Below, piece by piece: positions 1-6,999 of a DNA stretch of 10,940 nt. Location of the stretch: NCBI GenBank assembly GCA_964504645.1, contig CAZDGB010000260.1:1-10940 (forward strand). The letters are read 5' to 3'. The notes under the pieces were generated by a model. The model had not been told where the DNA came from, did no database searches, and saw only the letters and a list, made by a program, of their open reading frames with translations. Source of the stretch: CAZDGB01 sp964504645. GTDB taxonomy: Bacteria; Planctomycetota; Planctomycetia; Planctomycetales; Planctomycetaceae. The position numbers and the translations under genes are program-made. The number at the start of each line of letters is the position of its first letter. The first letter of the stretch is position 1.

Positions 1-885
1 CTGCGAATTGGAAAGCAGCGCCGCATCGGTTTCCGCGCCGACGAAGCGCACCGGCTTGTTCCAGCGGCGGGCGAACTCCTCGCACACCGCGCGGACCGAC
101 AACTGTTCCGGCCCGGTGAGGTTGACCACCCACGGCGGCGAACTCACGTGCCGAAACGCGGCGAGCGTCAACGTGTTCGCGTCCCCCTGCCAGATCGTGT
201 TGAACCAGCCCATCGCCAGGTCGACGGGCTGATCGTTCCAGACTTTCGCCGCGAGATCGACGAGCACACCGTATCGCAGATCGCAGGCGTAGTTCAGCCG
301 CACAATCGCCAGCGGAATACCGAGCGTGCGGCTGAAGTGCTCGAACATCCGTTCGCGGCCGAGACAGCTCAGCGCGTATTCGCCGAGGGGATTCAGCGGA
401 TCGTCTTCCCGCGAACCGCGGGCCGCGACCGGCGAGACGCCGTACACGTTGCCCGTCGAGAACGCCACGATTCGACTGTGGCGAAACCGCTCGCAGACGA
501 TTCCCGGCAAATAACTGTTCATGGCCCAGGTAAGCGATTCGTTCCCCGTCGAGCCGAATTTCATGCCCGTCATGAAAATCACATTCGGGGCGTCGGGAAG
601 CCGTGCGACCTCGTCGCGGTTGAGCAGATCGCAGCGGATCGTTTCGACGCCGTGCGCCTGTAGCCACTCTTCGCCGCCCGAGGAGAATCTCGCGACGCCG
701 ATTACGCGCGATTTTTTCCCCGCCGCATCCAACGCTCGCCGCACCATCCGCGCCAGCGACGGCCCCATTTTGCCGGCGACACCCAAGAGCAACACGTCGC
801 CCGACAAGGCGGACATCGCGTCGATTGCCTCGGGCGTCGGCTCGGAGAGGCGGTCTTCGAGTTCGCGTTCGGTGGTGATGGGCAT
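1..885 (-). CDS. NAD-dependent epimerase/dehydratase-like protein (extended SDR), 3' end outside window
   Basis: The minus strand is open from the ATG at 885 to the window edge (295 codons, no stop), so the C-terminus is missing. A Rossmann dinucleotide-binding motif, GVAGKMG, lies at residues 35-41, followed by an acidic strand end near CDLLN (85-89). The segment FSTGNVYG (142-149) is the usual SDR serine region. The expected catalytic YxxxK reads YALSC at 170-174: Tyr is kept but Lys is Cys. Sugar-nucleotide epimerases and dehydratases use that Lys, so this protein may only bind NAD(P) or use altered chemistry. The substrate cannot be read from sequence. The start at 885 is preferred because AAGGA sits 5 nt upstream; an in-frame ATG at 891 overlaps that site. 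It is last of a minus-strand trio and separated from the sugar isomerase-like gene only by a palindrome. The family call is fairly firm; the activity is uncertain. Confidence 0.85.
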   Translation of the reverse strand, partial: MPITTERELEDRLSEPTPEAIDAMSALSGDVLLLGVAGKMGPSLARMVRRALDAAGKKSRVIGVARFSSGGEEWLQAHGVETIRCDLLNRDEVARLPDAPNVIFMTGMKFGSTGNESLTWAMNSYLPGIVCERFRHSRIVAFSTGNVYGVSPVAARGSREDDPLNPLGEYALSCLGRERMFEHFSRTLGIPLAIVRLNYACDLRYGVLVDLAAKVWNDQPVDLAMGWFNTIWQGDANTLTLAAFRHVSSPPWVVNLTGPEQLSVRAVCEEFARRWNKPVRFVGAETDAALLSNSQ

Positions 886-894
886 GAACATCCT

Positions 895-967
895 TAAAGC
901 CGCGGATGGCATCCGCGCGGATTTCGAAATCGAAGACCGCGGTTGCCAACCGCGGCTTTAGGCCGAC
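895..967. repeat. Composite palindromic element between two minus-strand genes
   Basis: Three hairpin units lie in a row: CGCGGATG/CATCCGCG (901-917), the perfect palindrome GATTTCGAAATC (920-931), and CCGCGGTTG/CAACCGCGG (937-955). An 11-bp outer stem, TAAAGCCGCGG with CCGCGGCTTTA (895-905/950-960), could form instead. The right end shares 18 identical bases (950-967) with the element at 1862-1879. It contains the TAA stop of the sugar isomerase-like gene and ends where the ribosome-binding site of the epimerase gene (891-895) begins. It may act as a terminator, attenuator or mRNA-stabilising structure; that role is inferred. Confidence 0.8.
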
Positions 968-1830
968 TGCAAACACTTCGCCAGATATTCCCGCGAGCGG
1001 TTGATCTCCGCGGTCACCTCCGCCGCGGTCGGCTGAATCGGAATGCCGCGCGGGAACGGGTGCATGAAGATTTCCGTCGGCCCGGCGTACTGAATCTGCT
1101 TCAGCGCGGCGAGGATCGGCGTGAAATCGAGCGGACCGCGGCCGGGCAACTGCAGAAGCTCGTCCTCTTTCGGCTGCTTCTGCATCGCTCCCTTGCCGTG
1201 CTGCCACGCGTAGAACAATCCCAACTTCGGGCCGATGTCGCGAATCACCTGCGCGATGGCCTTTGCGTCCTGCGGCAAATGATACGGGGCGAGCGCGACT
1301 TTCAACTGCGGAATCTTCGCCGCGGCGTCAGCGAAGGCGTGAATCGCGTCGAACCCGCCGCCGTGGTTCTCAATGCACACCGTCACGCCGGTATCTTGCG
1401 CGACGGCGAGTTGCGGCTTCAGCGTCTCGATGAATTTCTGCGGCTCGGATTCCGGAATGAAACCCGTCACGAGCAGATTGCCGCCGTGCTGCTGCACGAA
1501 CCGGCATTCCTCGGCGAACGGCTTGCTCCAGATCGTCGTGCACGCCAGCGACACGTCGTGCTTCTTGAGCAGCGCAGCAAAGGCGTCGACACCCATCTCG
1601 GCGATTTGCTCACGCTGATTGGCATGAACCTCACGCCAGACGTCGATCGTCTTCGCCCCGGTCTTCGCGACTTCCGGCAGAATCTCCGCGAGCGGCAGCT
1701 TGCCGTACATCGACGAGGCGACGAGGTAATGGAGTTGGAACGGCTGGTCTTCGGCACGCAACGACGGAATTGTGAGCGCAGCGCCGGCGGCCATGACCTG
1801 GTGACAAAAGTCTCGTCGTGTGAGATCCAT
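958..1830 (-). CDS. Sugar phosphate isomerase/epimerase-like TIM-barrel protein with Tat signal
   Basis: This 290-residue protein fits the AP-endonuclease-2/xylose isomerase-like TIM-barrel family. Residues 4-26 look like a twin-arginine signal (TRRDFC, then a small hydrophobic stretch ending near LRA), so export in folded form is predicted. Plausible metal ligands at the ends of barrel strands are E154 in CIENHGG, H184 in APYH, H211 and E253 in TEIFMHP. Members isomerise or epimerise sugars or cyclitols, but the substrate is not readable here. The ATG at 1830 is preceded by a G-rich stretch (GGGGGGA) about 3 nt away. It sits between the ferritin-like gene upstream and the epimerase-like gene downstream on the same strand, with palindromes in both gaps. 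The final codons Ser-Ala-stop lie in a repeat shared with the neighbouring gene. Confidence 0.85.
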   Translation of the reverse strand: MDLTRRDFCHQVMAAGAALTIPSLRAEDQPFQLHYLVASSMYGKLPLAEILPEVAKTGAKTIDVWREVHANQREQIAEMGVDAFAALLKKHDVSLACTTIWSKPFAEECRFVQQHGGNLLVTGFIPESEPQKFIETLKPQLAVAQDTGVTVCIENHGGGFDAIHAFADAAAKIPQLKVALAPYHLPQDAKAIAQVIRDIGPKLGLFYAWQHGKGAMQKQPKEDELLQLPGRGPLDFTPILAALKQIQYAGPTEIFMHPFPRGIPIQPTAAEVTAEINRSREYLAKCLQSA

Positions 1831-1844
1831 TCATCCCCCCATTC

Positions 1845-1879
1845 AAAGCCGCGGATGGCATCCGCGGCTTTAGGCCGAC
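1845..1879. repeat. Perfect palindrome overlapping the stop of the ferritin-like gene
   Basis: AAAGCCGCGGATG and CATCCGCGGCTTT form 13-bp perfect arms around one central base (1845-1871). The flank GGCCGAC continues the identity to the composite element at 895-967. The TAA stop of the upstream minus-strand gene (1870-1872) lies on the arm boundary. It fills nearly the whole 39-nt gap between two genes and could fold as a strong hairpin in the message. No T-run follows it, so classical intrinsic termination is unproven. Confidence 0.85.
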
Positions 1880-3330
1880 GCCGAAATGTTCTTCAAATCG
1901 GCTCGCGTGTCTTCGTAGGTCGTGTCGAACTTCAGTGCCGACGGGTCGGGTTTCACGTTCCACTTCTGGCAGGCGGCTTCGTAAATTTCGGGCCACCAGT
2001 TGCGGTGTTCGGTCAGGCCGTCGTCGCGGTATTTCCGCCAGTGGCTCATCACTTTCGACCAGCATTGGTCGCCGTAGTCGAGCGCGGGGATCAAGTCGCC
2101 GAAGTTCTTCACGTACCATTCCCGGCCGATCTGGGCGTGCAGCACTTCGTCGGCCCAGTCGAAATCCTGGATGAGCGCGGCGAGCGCGCTGCCCGATTGC
2201 TGCCCGACCTCCCACTCGAACCGCTTGCCGTTCTTCGGCATCAGCGTCTGCTCGATGAAGAACAGGACGGCATGGCGCTCCTCCGGCGTGAGCTGAGTGT
2301 TCAGGTTGAGCGACCAGGTGAAGTTGATAGGAATCCGCGACCAGTCGAGGCCGAGGCTCACGAAGCCGACTTCGCCGAGCATCGAATGCCGGGCCTCGTC
2401 CCAGAGTTGCCGCGTCATGTCGAGATAATAGTCCCACGGCTTGCCGGGCGTCTGGTGGAGGATGCTGGCCATCATCTCCGGCACGTCGATCTCGCGCAGC
2501 CGCTTGTAGAACAGCATCAGCGTCTTGTCGCGCGGCGAGAAGCGCTCGTCGTAGAGAAACGCCTCGGGATTCACGCCGCCGTTGTAGGAATCGTGAAAGC
2601 GTTCGTCGCGCTTCGGGACGGGGTCGTAACGATACGGCGTCGCTGAGAAGTGAGGCGAAGGGAGCTTTGGCTTTGTCCCCTCGCCCCCGTGGGGGAGAGG
2701 GTTAGGGAGAGGGGGACGATGGATCACACGGCCGGAGAGGCCTCCCGCGGCGCCGAGGCTTTGATTCAGGAGAGTCGTCCAATCCGTTAAGCGCGAGCGA
2801 TCGGCTTCACCTACGAGGCACTCGATCGCGCGGCTGCCGAATTGGAGCATGTCGTTCAATTCGAGTTCACAGAACCGCGCGAGGCGGACGCTCGGCGCAT
2901 CGGCGAGCAAGTTCGTCGTCGCGAGATAGTCGCGCACGGAGTTCAAGAGTTGCGAAATCAAAACCTCGTACACGCCGAGTAACAGCTCGACGTGCGATGG
3001 CGACGCCAGAATCTCATCGCAGCACAGCTTCAAGCCTTCGTGCGGGACGACGTCCAGGCCGAGCGGCGGCTCGCGCAGTTCGCTGACCCGTTTGCGAATC
3101 GCGGCGACGTGTTCGGCGCACAAATAGGCGTGATGGCTGAACGCCGTCTTCAGTTCATAAATCGGCTCCGACGTGATGCGCGCCGTGAAGATTTCGTGCA
3201 GCCGCCGCAGCACGTAGTGATGCCGCTTCATCCACGTCACGCAGTCCTCGACGGAGAGCGCGGAGCGTTGGGCGTCTTCAAAGGAGCAAAGTCCCGCCAG
3301 CGGCGGCAAGTTTTGATACGTGTTCGGCAT
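1870..3330 (-). CDS. Ferritin-like di-iron protein (DUF455-like)
   Basis: This protein has 486 residues and no signal peptide or membrane segment. The C-terminal half has the ligand order of a ferritin-like four-helix di-iron bundle: E285, then E312-x-x-H315 (WDEARHSMLGE), E360, then E395-x-x-H398 (ADEVLHAQ). The EARH-x-x-LGE context resembles DUF455 (COG2833) proteins. The N-terminal part (about 30-170) is also helical with Glu/His-rich segments (E59, H66, H67, E73, H74) and may be a second, degenerate bundle. The linker carries an in-frame DNA repeat encoding a low-complexity Pro/Gly stretch at about 205-222. The role is unknown; oxidoreductase or metal handling is possible. It is first in the minus-strand trio, so it may act with the sugar enzymes. 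No good ribosome-binding site lies just before the ATG, so the start is only moderately certain. Confidence 0.75.
   Translation of the reverse strand: MPNTYQNLPPLAGLCSFEDAQRSALSVEDCVTWMKRHHYVLRRLHEIFTARITSEPIYELKTAFSHHAYLCAEHVAAIRKRVSELREPPLGLDVVPHEGLKLCCDEILASPSHVELLLGVYEVLISQLLNSVRDYLATTNLLADAPSVRLARFCELELNDMLQFGSRAIECLVGEADRSRLTDWTTLLNQSLGAAGGLSGRVIHRPPLPNPLPHGGEGTKPKLPSPHFSATPYRYDPVPKRDERFHDSYNGGVNPEAFLYDERFSPRDKTLMLFYKRLREIDVPEMMASILHQTPGKPWDYYLDMTRQLWDEARHSMLGEVGFVSLGLDWSRIPINFTWSLNLNTQLTPEERHAVLFFIEQTLMPKNGKRFEWEVGQQSGSALAALIQDFDWADEVLHAQIGREWYVKNFGDLIPALDYGDQCWSKVMSHWRKYRDDGLTEHRNWWPEIYEAACQKWNVKPDPSALKFDTTYEDTRADLKNISASA
2669..2716. repeat. GC-rich palindromic repeat inserted in frame within the ferritin-like gene
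   Basis: The arms CCCTCGCCCCC and GGGGGAGAGGG pair at 10 of 11 positions around a GT loop, followed by GTTAGGGAGAGGGGG. This type of sequence is familiar as a dispersed intergenic repeat in many bacterial genomes. On the minus strand it reads in frame as PPLPNPLPHGGEG, between the two helical halves of the protein. It is unlike the surrounding coding sequence in composition. Confidence 0.7.
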
Positions 3331-3480
3331 GGCAGCAACTCGCGGCGTAAATTTTCCTCACATTGATTCTACCGGGCCGATTTCCCGGATACACTGAATG
3401 AGCTGTGCCGGCGCTCAATTTGAGTGCCTGACCTTGAGCATTCTTTCCCTCGATTGGGACACCAACGGGAACCGGGCGGA
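3331..3480. promoter_or_regulatory. Divergent intergenic region between the ferritin-like gene and nfeD
   Basis: This gap must hold the promoters of both the minus-strand trio and the plus-strand nfeD-floA cluster. I cannot assign convincing -35/-10 boxes. Small symmetric elements are visible: CCGGG/CCCGG with a 7-nt loop (3372-3388) and CTCAA/TTGAG (3414-3424). If nfeD starts at the alternative GTG (3424), the right part is coding. Confidence 0.4.
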
Positions 3481-4053
3481 ATGGACTCGTACGCGGTTTT
3501 TGCGTTTCTGTTGTTGTTCGCCGGAATTGCGATTCTGGCGGCGGAGGTCTTCATTCCGTCCGGCGGATTGCTGTTCTGCGTGATGGTCGTCACGCTCGTC
3601 GCGTCGATCTGGTGCGCTTACGCCGCGTGGTGGAAGACGAGTCCGCAGGCCTTCTGGGGCTTCTGCGGGTTCCTGTTGATGATGATTCCCGCGGCTCTCG
3701 TCGGGGCGTTCACCGCGTTGCCGCACACGAAGTTCGGCAAGAAGATGCTGCTCGAAGCGCCGGAACTGGAGCAGGTGACGCCGTTCGCCAAGGAGTCCGC
3801 GCGGCTCGCGCAGCTCGTCGGCAGCCGCGGCACCACGCAGACGCTGCTCAACCCCGGCGGCATGGTGAACATCAACGGCGAGCGGCTGCACGCCTTTACC
3901 GACGGACTGCTGGTCGAACCCGGCATCGAAGTGGAAGTCGCCGAAGTCCGCGGCACGCGGCTCTTGGTCCGCATTCCGCTCCACCACGCGAACAATCACG
4001 CCGTCGCTTCGCCCGAACCGGCGCCGCTCGATTTCGAAATCCCGCAAGGGTGA
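3481..4053 (+). CDS. Short NfeD-family membrane protein
   Basis: This is a 190-residue membrane protein of the short NfeD type, with no ClpP-like protease domain. Three hydrophobic segments (about 4-27, 31-50 and 58-78, the first with AEVFIPSGG) are followed by a soluble C-terminal domain. That domain, with LVGSRGTTQTLLNPGGMV and the later VEPGIEVEVAEVRG, matches the OB-fold of NfeD proteins. NfeD proteins partner with SPFH/flotillin scaffolds, and here the flotillin gene starts 27 nt downstream, which fits that pairing. The ATG at 3481 is preferred because the first membrane segment begins directly after it and GGGCGGA precedes it. A GTG at 3424 would add 19 residues with no recognisable features. 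Confidence 0.85.
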   Translation: MDSYAVFAFLLLFAGIAILAAEVFIPSGGLLFCVMVVTLVASIWCAYAAWWKTSPQAFWGFCGFLLMMIPAALVGAFTALPHTKFGKKMLLEAPELEQVTPFAKESARLAQLVGSRGTTQTLLNPGGMVNINGERLHAFTDGLLVEPGIEVEVAEVRGTRLLVRIPLHHANNHAVASPEPAPLDFEIPQG

Positions 4054-4080
4054 CCAGAGTCAACTGACAAGAGCCACATC

Positions 4081-5115
4081 ATGCTGCTCGCACAAATGCA
4101 ACTCCCACAGGCGATCGCCATCGGCATCGCCGTGATGATCGTCATCTTCCTGCTGATCTTCCTGGCGATGTTCGCCCAGTTCATCGGCCTATGGATTCAG
4201 TGCCTCTTCACCGGCGCGGGGATTTCGTTTCCGCACCTGATCATGATGTTCATCCGCCGCGTCAACCCGAGCGAGATCGTGCGGGCGAAGATCATGGCGG
4301 TGCAGGCCGGCCTCACCGACCATTACCCCATCGCCACGAAGGATATGGAATCGCATTACCTCGCGGGCGGCAACGTGATGAAGGTCATCCGGGCGCTGAT
4401 TGCCGCGAACAAGGCGGAAATCGATCTCGATTGGCAGACGGCCCAGGCCATCGACCTCGCCGGCCGCGACGTCCTCGAAGCCGTGCGGACCAGCGTCTAT
4501 CCGAAGGTGATCGACTGCCCCGACGGCAAGAAGGGCCAGGGAACGCTGGAAGCGGTGGCCGGCGACGGCATCCAGCTCAAGGTGCGAGCCCGCGTCACGG
4601 TGCGGACGAACATCCATCAGCTCATCGGCGGAGCGACGGAGGAAACGGTCATCGCCCGCGTCGGCCAGGGCATCGTGCAAGCCATTGGCTCAACGCCGAG
4701 CTACAAGACGGTGCTCGAAAACCCGGACCGCATCTCGCAGACGGTGTTGAACCAGGGGCTTGAGGCGCAAACGGCGTTCGAGATCGTGTCGATCGATATT
4801 GCCGATATCGACGTCGGGGATAACATAGGCGCGCGGTTGTCGGCGGACCAGGCCGAGGCCGACATGCGGATCGCCCGGGCGAAGGCCGAACAGCGGCGGG
4901 CGGAGTTCACGGCTCGCGAACAGGAAATGGTGGCGCTGGTGCAGGCGAACCGGGCGCAAGTCGTGCTCGCCGAGGCTGAAGTGCCGCAGGCGATTTCCGA
5001 CGCGTTCCGCAGCCGATCGCTGGGGCTGCTCGACTACTATGATTTGAAGAACGTGCAAGCCGACACACAGATGCGCTCCGCGATCGCCGGGCAGGGATTG
5101 AGCAAGTCGTCGTGA
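4081..5115 (+). CDS. floA: Flotillin-like protein FloA (SPFH/band 7 family)
   Basis: At 344 residues, this is close to the usual length of about 330 for FloA (UPF0365/YqfA). An N-terminal membrane-inserted hydrophobic region spans residues 10-58. It is followed by the conserved FIRRVNPSEIVRAKIMAVQAG block, the SPFH domain (about 60-230), and an Ala/Glu/Arg-rich helical flotillin tail (about 250-320, including AEADMRIARAKAEQRRAEF). FloA scaffolds functional membrane microdomains and forms oligomers on the inner face of the membrane. The nfeD gene just upstream is its classical partner. The start is the first ATG; a weak AAGAG lies about 9 nt before it. The reading frame looks intact. Confidence 0.95.
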   Translation: MLLAQMQLPQAIAIGIAVMIVIFLLIFLAMFAQFIGLWIQCLFTGAGISFPHLIMMFIRRVNPSEIVRAKIMAVQAGLTDHYPIATKDMESHYLAGGNVMKVIRALIAANKAEIDLDWQTAQAIDLAGRDVLEAVRTSVYPKVIDCPDGKKGQGTLEAVAGDGIQLKVRARVTVRTNIHQLIGGATEETVIARVGQGIVQAIGSTPSYKTVLENPDRISQTVLNQGLEAQTAFEIVSIDIADIDVGDNIGARLSADQAEADMRIARAKAEQRRAEFTAREQEMVALVQANRAQVVLAEAEVPQAISDAFRSRSLGLLDYYDLKNVQADTQMRSAIAGQGLSKSS

Positions 5116-5125
5116 GCATGCCAAT

Positions 5126-5211
5126 GTAGGGTGGGTCGAGTCTCCGAGGCCCACCGATTTTATGGGAAGACAAACCGATTGGTGGGCCTCACAAAGCCTC
5201 GACCCACCTAC
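5126..5211. repeat. MITE-like inverted repeat between floA and the next gene
   Basis: The left arm GTAGGGTGGGTCGAG...GAGGCCCACC (5126-5155) pairs with the right arm GGTGGGCCTC...CTCGACCCACCTAC (5181-5211), leaving a short A/T-richer centre. The 86-bp imperfect palindrome occupies most of the gap between the floA stop and the next start and ends 14 nt before that ATG. It has no coding capacity. It could be a non-autonomous mobile element or an RNA hairpin that partly uncouples the downstream genes. Confidence 0.8.
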
Positions 5212-5225
5212 CAAAAGGTTCCGAT

Positions 5226-5831
5226 ATGCCGCTGTTGCTGGCCTTCGACGTAGGCGAGGTCTTCGGGATCATCATTCTGGTCCTGACGGTGCTTGGCTGG
5301 TTCGTGAAAGCCGTCAAAGGCCAGGGCGAGAATCAACCGCCGGTGAAGCGGGGGAATCCGAAGCCGGTCCGCTCGGAGATCGAAACGTTCCTGGAAGAAT
5401 TGTCGGGCAACGCGCCGAAGCGGCCCCCCGCCCGTCCGCAGCCGCCGAACAAGCCGCCGGTCGCCAAAGCCCCGAAAAAGCCGAACAAGCAGCCCCCTGG
5501 CGAAAAGCCGCCCAAAGCTCCGAAACCCGTGGCGTCGCTCGCGGATAAGCATCTCGGCAGCTCGAATCTCGGCTCGGGCGTCCGGTCGCACGTTTCCAGC
5601 TACATGCAGAAGGACCGCGTCGCGGCGGAAGTGCAGCAGGATCTGAAGAACCGCATTGCGGACGAAGTTCGGGCCGATCTCGGTTCCGCGAAGATGACCT
5701 CAACGGCTGCCGTCGTGAAGCCCGCGCCCGTGCATCCCCTCGTCACGCTGCTGCGCGACCCGCAGGGGGTCCGGCAGGCGATCGCTCTACAGGAAATCCT
5801 GCAAAAACCGCGCGCGCTGCGGCGGGATTGA
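5226..5831 (+). CDS. Hypothetical one-pass membrane protein with Pro/Lys-rich stalk
   Basis: I do not recognise a family for this 201-residue protein. One hydrophobic segment (about 9-28, VGEVFGIIILVLTVLGWFV) anchors it near the N-terminus. A Pro/Lys-rich, probably disordered stretch follows (about 36-105, with repeated PPxKPPK-like runs). The C-terminal 95 residues look helical and mixed in charge (KDRVAAEVQQDLKNRIADEV). They end with LVTLLRDPQGVRQAIALQEIL, which could be a small interaction motif. AAAAGG lies 7-8 nt before the ATG, just outside the inverted repeat. Its position after nfeD-floA suggests a microdomain-associated or scaffolding role; this is inferred from context only. Codon use and GC content match its neighbours. 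Confidence 0.75.
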   Translation: MPLLLAFDVGEVFGIIILVLTVLGWFVKAVKGQGENQPPVKRGNPKPVRSEIETFLEELSGNAPKRPPARPQPPNKPPVAKAPKKPNKQPPGEKPPKAPKPVASLADKHLGSSNLGSGVRSHVSSYMQKDRVAAEVQQDLKNRIADEVRADLGSAKMTSTAAVVKPAPVHPLVTLLRDPQGVRQAIALQEILQKPRALRRD

Positions 5832-5843
5832 TTCATAAAGCTC

Positions 5844-6950
5844 ATGGCCTACTCCGACGACATTCCCCAGATTCTGTTGTTCGCCGGGCAGTTTGCCGTG
5901 CGGGGTCAATGCGCCTACACGCTGCGGCTGGCGAAATGTCTGCCGGTCCAGGGGTATCGGTCGCAGGTCGTCTGTCCGAATGCCCGCACGGTCCCGGCCG
6001 AGACCCGCCGCGAGTTGCAGATCCGCGAGTTCCCGCATTTGTTGCAACCGCTGCTCGGACGCGTGGTGCAGGAGATTCTGCTGCGGCAACTGGTCTTCGA
6101 TCCGCCGGAGATCATTCACGCGCAGACGCCGACGGCCCTGGCGGGAGCAACCTGGCTGGCCCGGCAACTCGAACGGCCGCTGGTCGTCACGGTGCACGAT
6201 TATCTCCCCGACCGCGCGGTGTTGTGTCTCGATCGCGACATCTGCCGGCAGGTGATCACCGTTTGCAATCCGGTGCGGGATCATCTCATCGACCGGCATC
6301 GCGTGCCGGCCGATCTGATCACGGTGATCTCCAGCGGCGTGGTTTGCCCGCAGGAGACGCCCATCGAACCGGTGCTGCAGCCGGGGAAAGTGCCGGTGAT
6401 CGGCACAGCCGGCCCGCTGGAGGCGGTGAAGGGGTTTCCCTATTTCCTGGGAGCCGCCGCACGAGTCCTGGCCACCGGCCGCGATGTGGAGTTCGTCGTC
6501 GCCGGCGCCGGGCCGGAGGAACACAATCTGCGGCGCTTGTCGCGGGAATTGGGCGTCGCCGAACACGTCACGTTTCTGCCGAACCTCTCCGACTTTTCGC
6601 CGGCGCTGGAGGCGATGGACATCTTCTGCCTGCCGTCGCTTCGCCAGGGATTGGGGACCGTGATGCTCGAAGCGATGGCGATCGGCCGGCCGGTGATCGC
6701 CACGAAAGTCGGCGGCGTGTTCCAGGTCGTGCGCAACGGCGAGACGGGCCTGCTCGTGCCGCCGTCCGACAGCGCCCAACTCGCGGAGCGGATGCTGGAA
6801 CTGCTTGACGATCCCGTGAAGGCCCGCCGCCTGGGCCACGCCGCGCGGCAGGAAGTCGCTGCCCAATACAACGTCGAGCGGATGGTCGAAGAGACCGTGG
6901 GCGTCTACCGGCAAGTGCTGGCCGAAACTGCGCTCGGCGCGGGGATCTGA
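5844..6950 (+). CDS. Glycosyltransferase family 4 (GT-B fold)
   Basis: This 368-residue protein has GT-B architecture. The N-terminal domain (1-180) has the acceptor-side VTVHDY motif at 116-120. The C-terminal domain (181-360) has the donor-binding region VIGTAGPLEAVKGFPYFL, VVAGAGPEE, and a PSLRQGLGTVMLEAMAIGRP block at 264-283. The last block is the EX7E motif of family GT4, but the first Glu is Gln (Q268) while E276 is kept. Members transfer sugars from nucleotide donors to polysaccharide or lipid acceptors; the specific substrate is not readable. It starts 12 nt after the stop of the stalk protein, so co-transcription is likely although no strong ribosome-binding site is visible. It converges with the phosphatase gene across a palindrome. 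Confidence 0.9.
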   Translation: MAYSDDIPQILLFAGQFAVRGQCAYTLRLAKCLPVQGYRSQVVCPNARTVPAETRRELQIREFPHLLQPLLGRVVQEILLRQLVFDPPEIIHAQTPTALAGATWLARQLERPLVVTVHDYLPDRAVLCLDRDICRQVITVCNPVRDHLIDRHRVPADLITVISSGVVCPQETPIEPVLQPGKVPVIGTAGPLEAVKGFPYFLGAAARVLATGRDVEFVVAGAGPEEHNLRRLSRELGVAEHVTFLPNLSDFSPALEAMDIFCLPSLRQGLGTVMLEAMAIGRPVIATKVGGVFQVVRNGETGLLVPPSDSAQLAERMLELLDDPVKARRLGHAARQEVAAQYNVERMVEETVGVYRQVLAETALGAGI

Positions 6951-6967
6951 CGCATCGGCGTCGCGAG

Positions 6968-6999
6968 GAACCCGGCTCTGCTTTGATAACCGGGATTCA
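6968..6999. terminator. Palindrome between convergent genes, probable bidirectional terminator
   Basis: The arms GAACCCGG and CCGGGATTC (one bulge) flank a loop close to the one in the element at 10129-10160, which lies in the opposite orientation. The phosphatase TGA stop (6997-6999) lies at its edge. Its position between two convergent genes suits a terminator, but no clear T-run follows on either strand. Confidence 0.6.

Noticed and set aside
943..2646. Long plus-strand open frame (567 codons) opposite the isomerase-like and ferritin-like genes
   Set aside because: It is Arg/Leu/Val-rich with no recognisable domain and overlaps two minus-strand genes with clear motifs. Long antisense frames are expected at this GC content.
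3363..3395. Possible promoter TTGATT...TACACT upstream of nfeD
   Set aside because: The spacer is about 21 nt, too long for a standard housekeeping promoter, and neither box is a good match.
3424..3480. GTG start extending the NfeD-family protein by 19 residues
   Set aside because: The added residues are hydrophilic and featureless. The ATG at 3481 sits directly before the first membrane segment and has a G-rich stretch upstream.
5787..6914. Minus-strand open frame of 375 codons opposite the glycosyltransferase
   Set aside because: It has His/Arg/Gln-rich composition typical of antisense shadow frames, and the plus strand encodes a clear GT4 protein.
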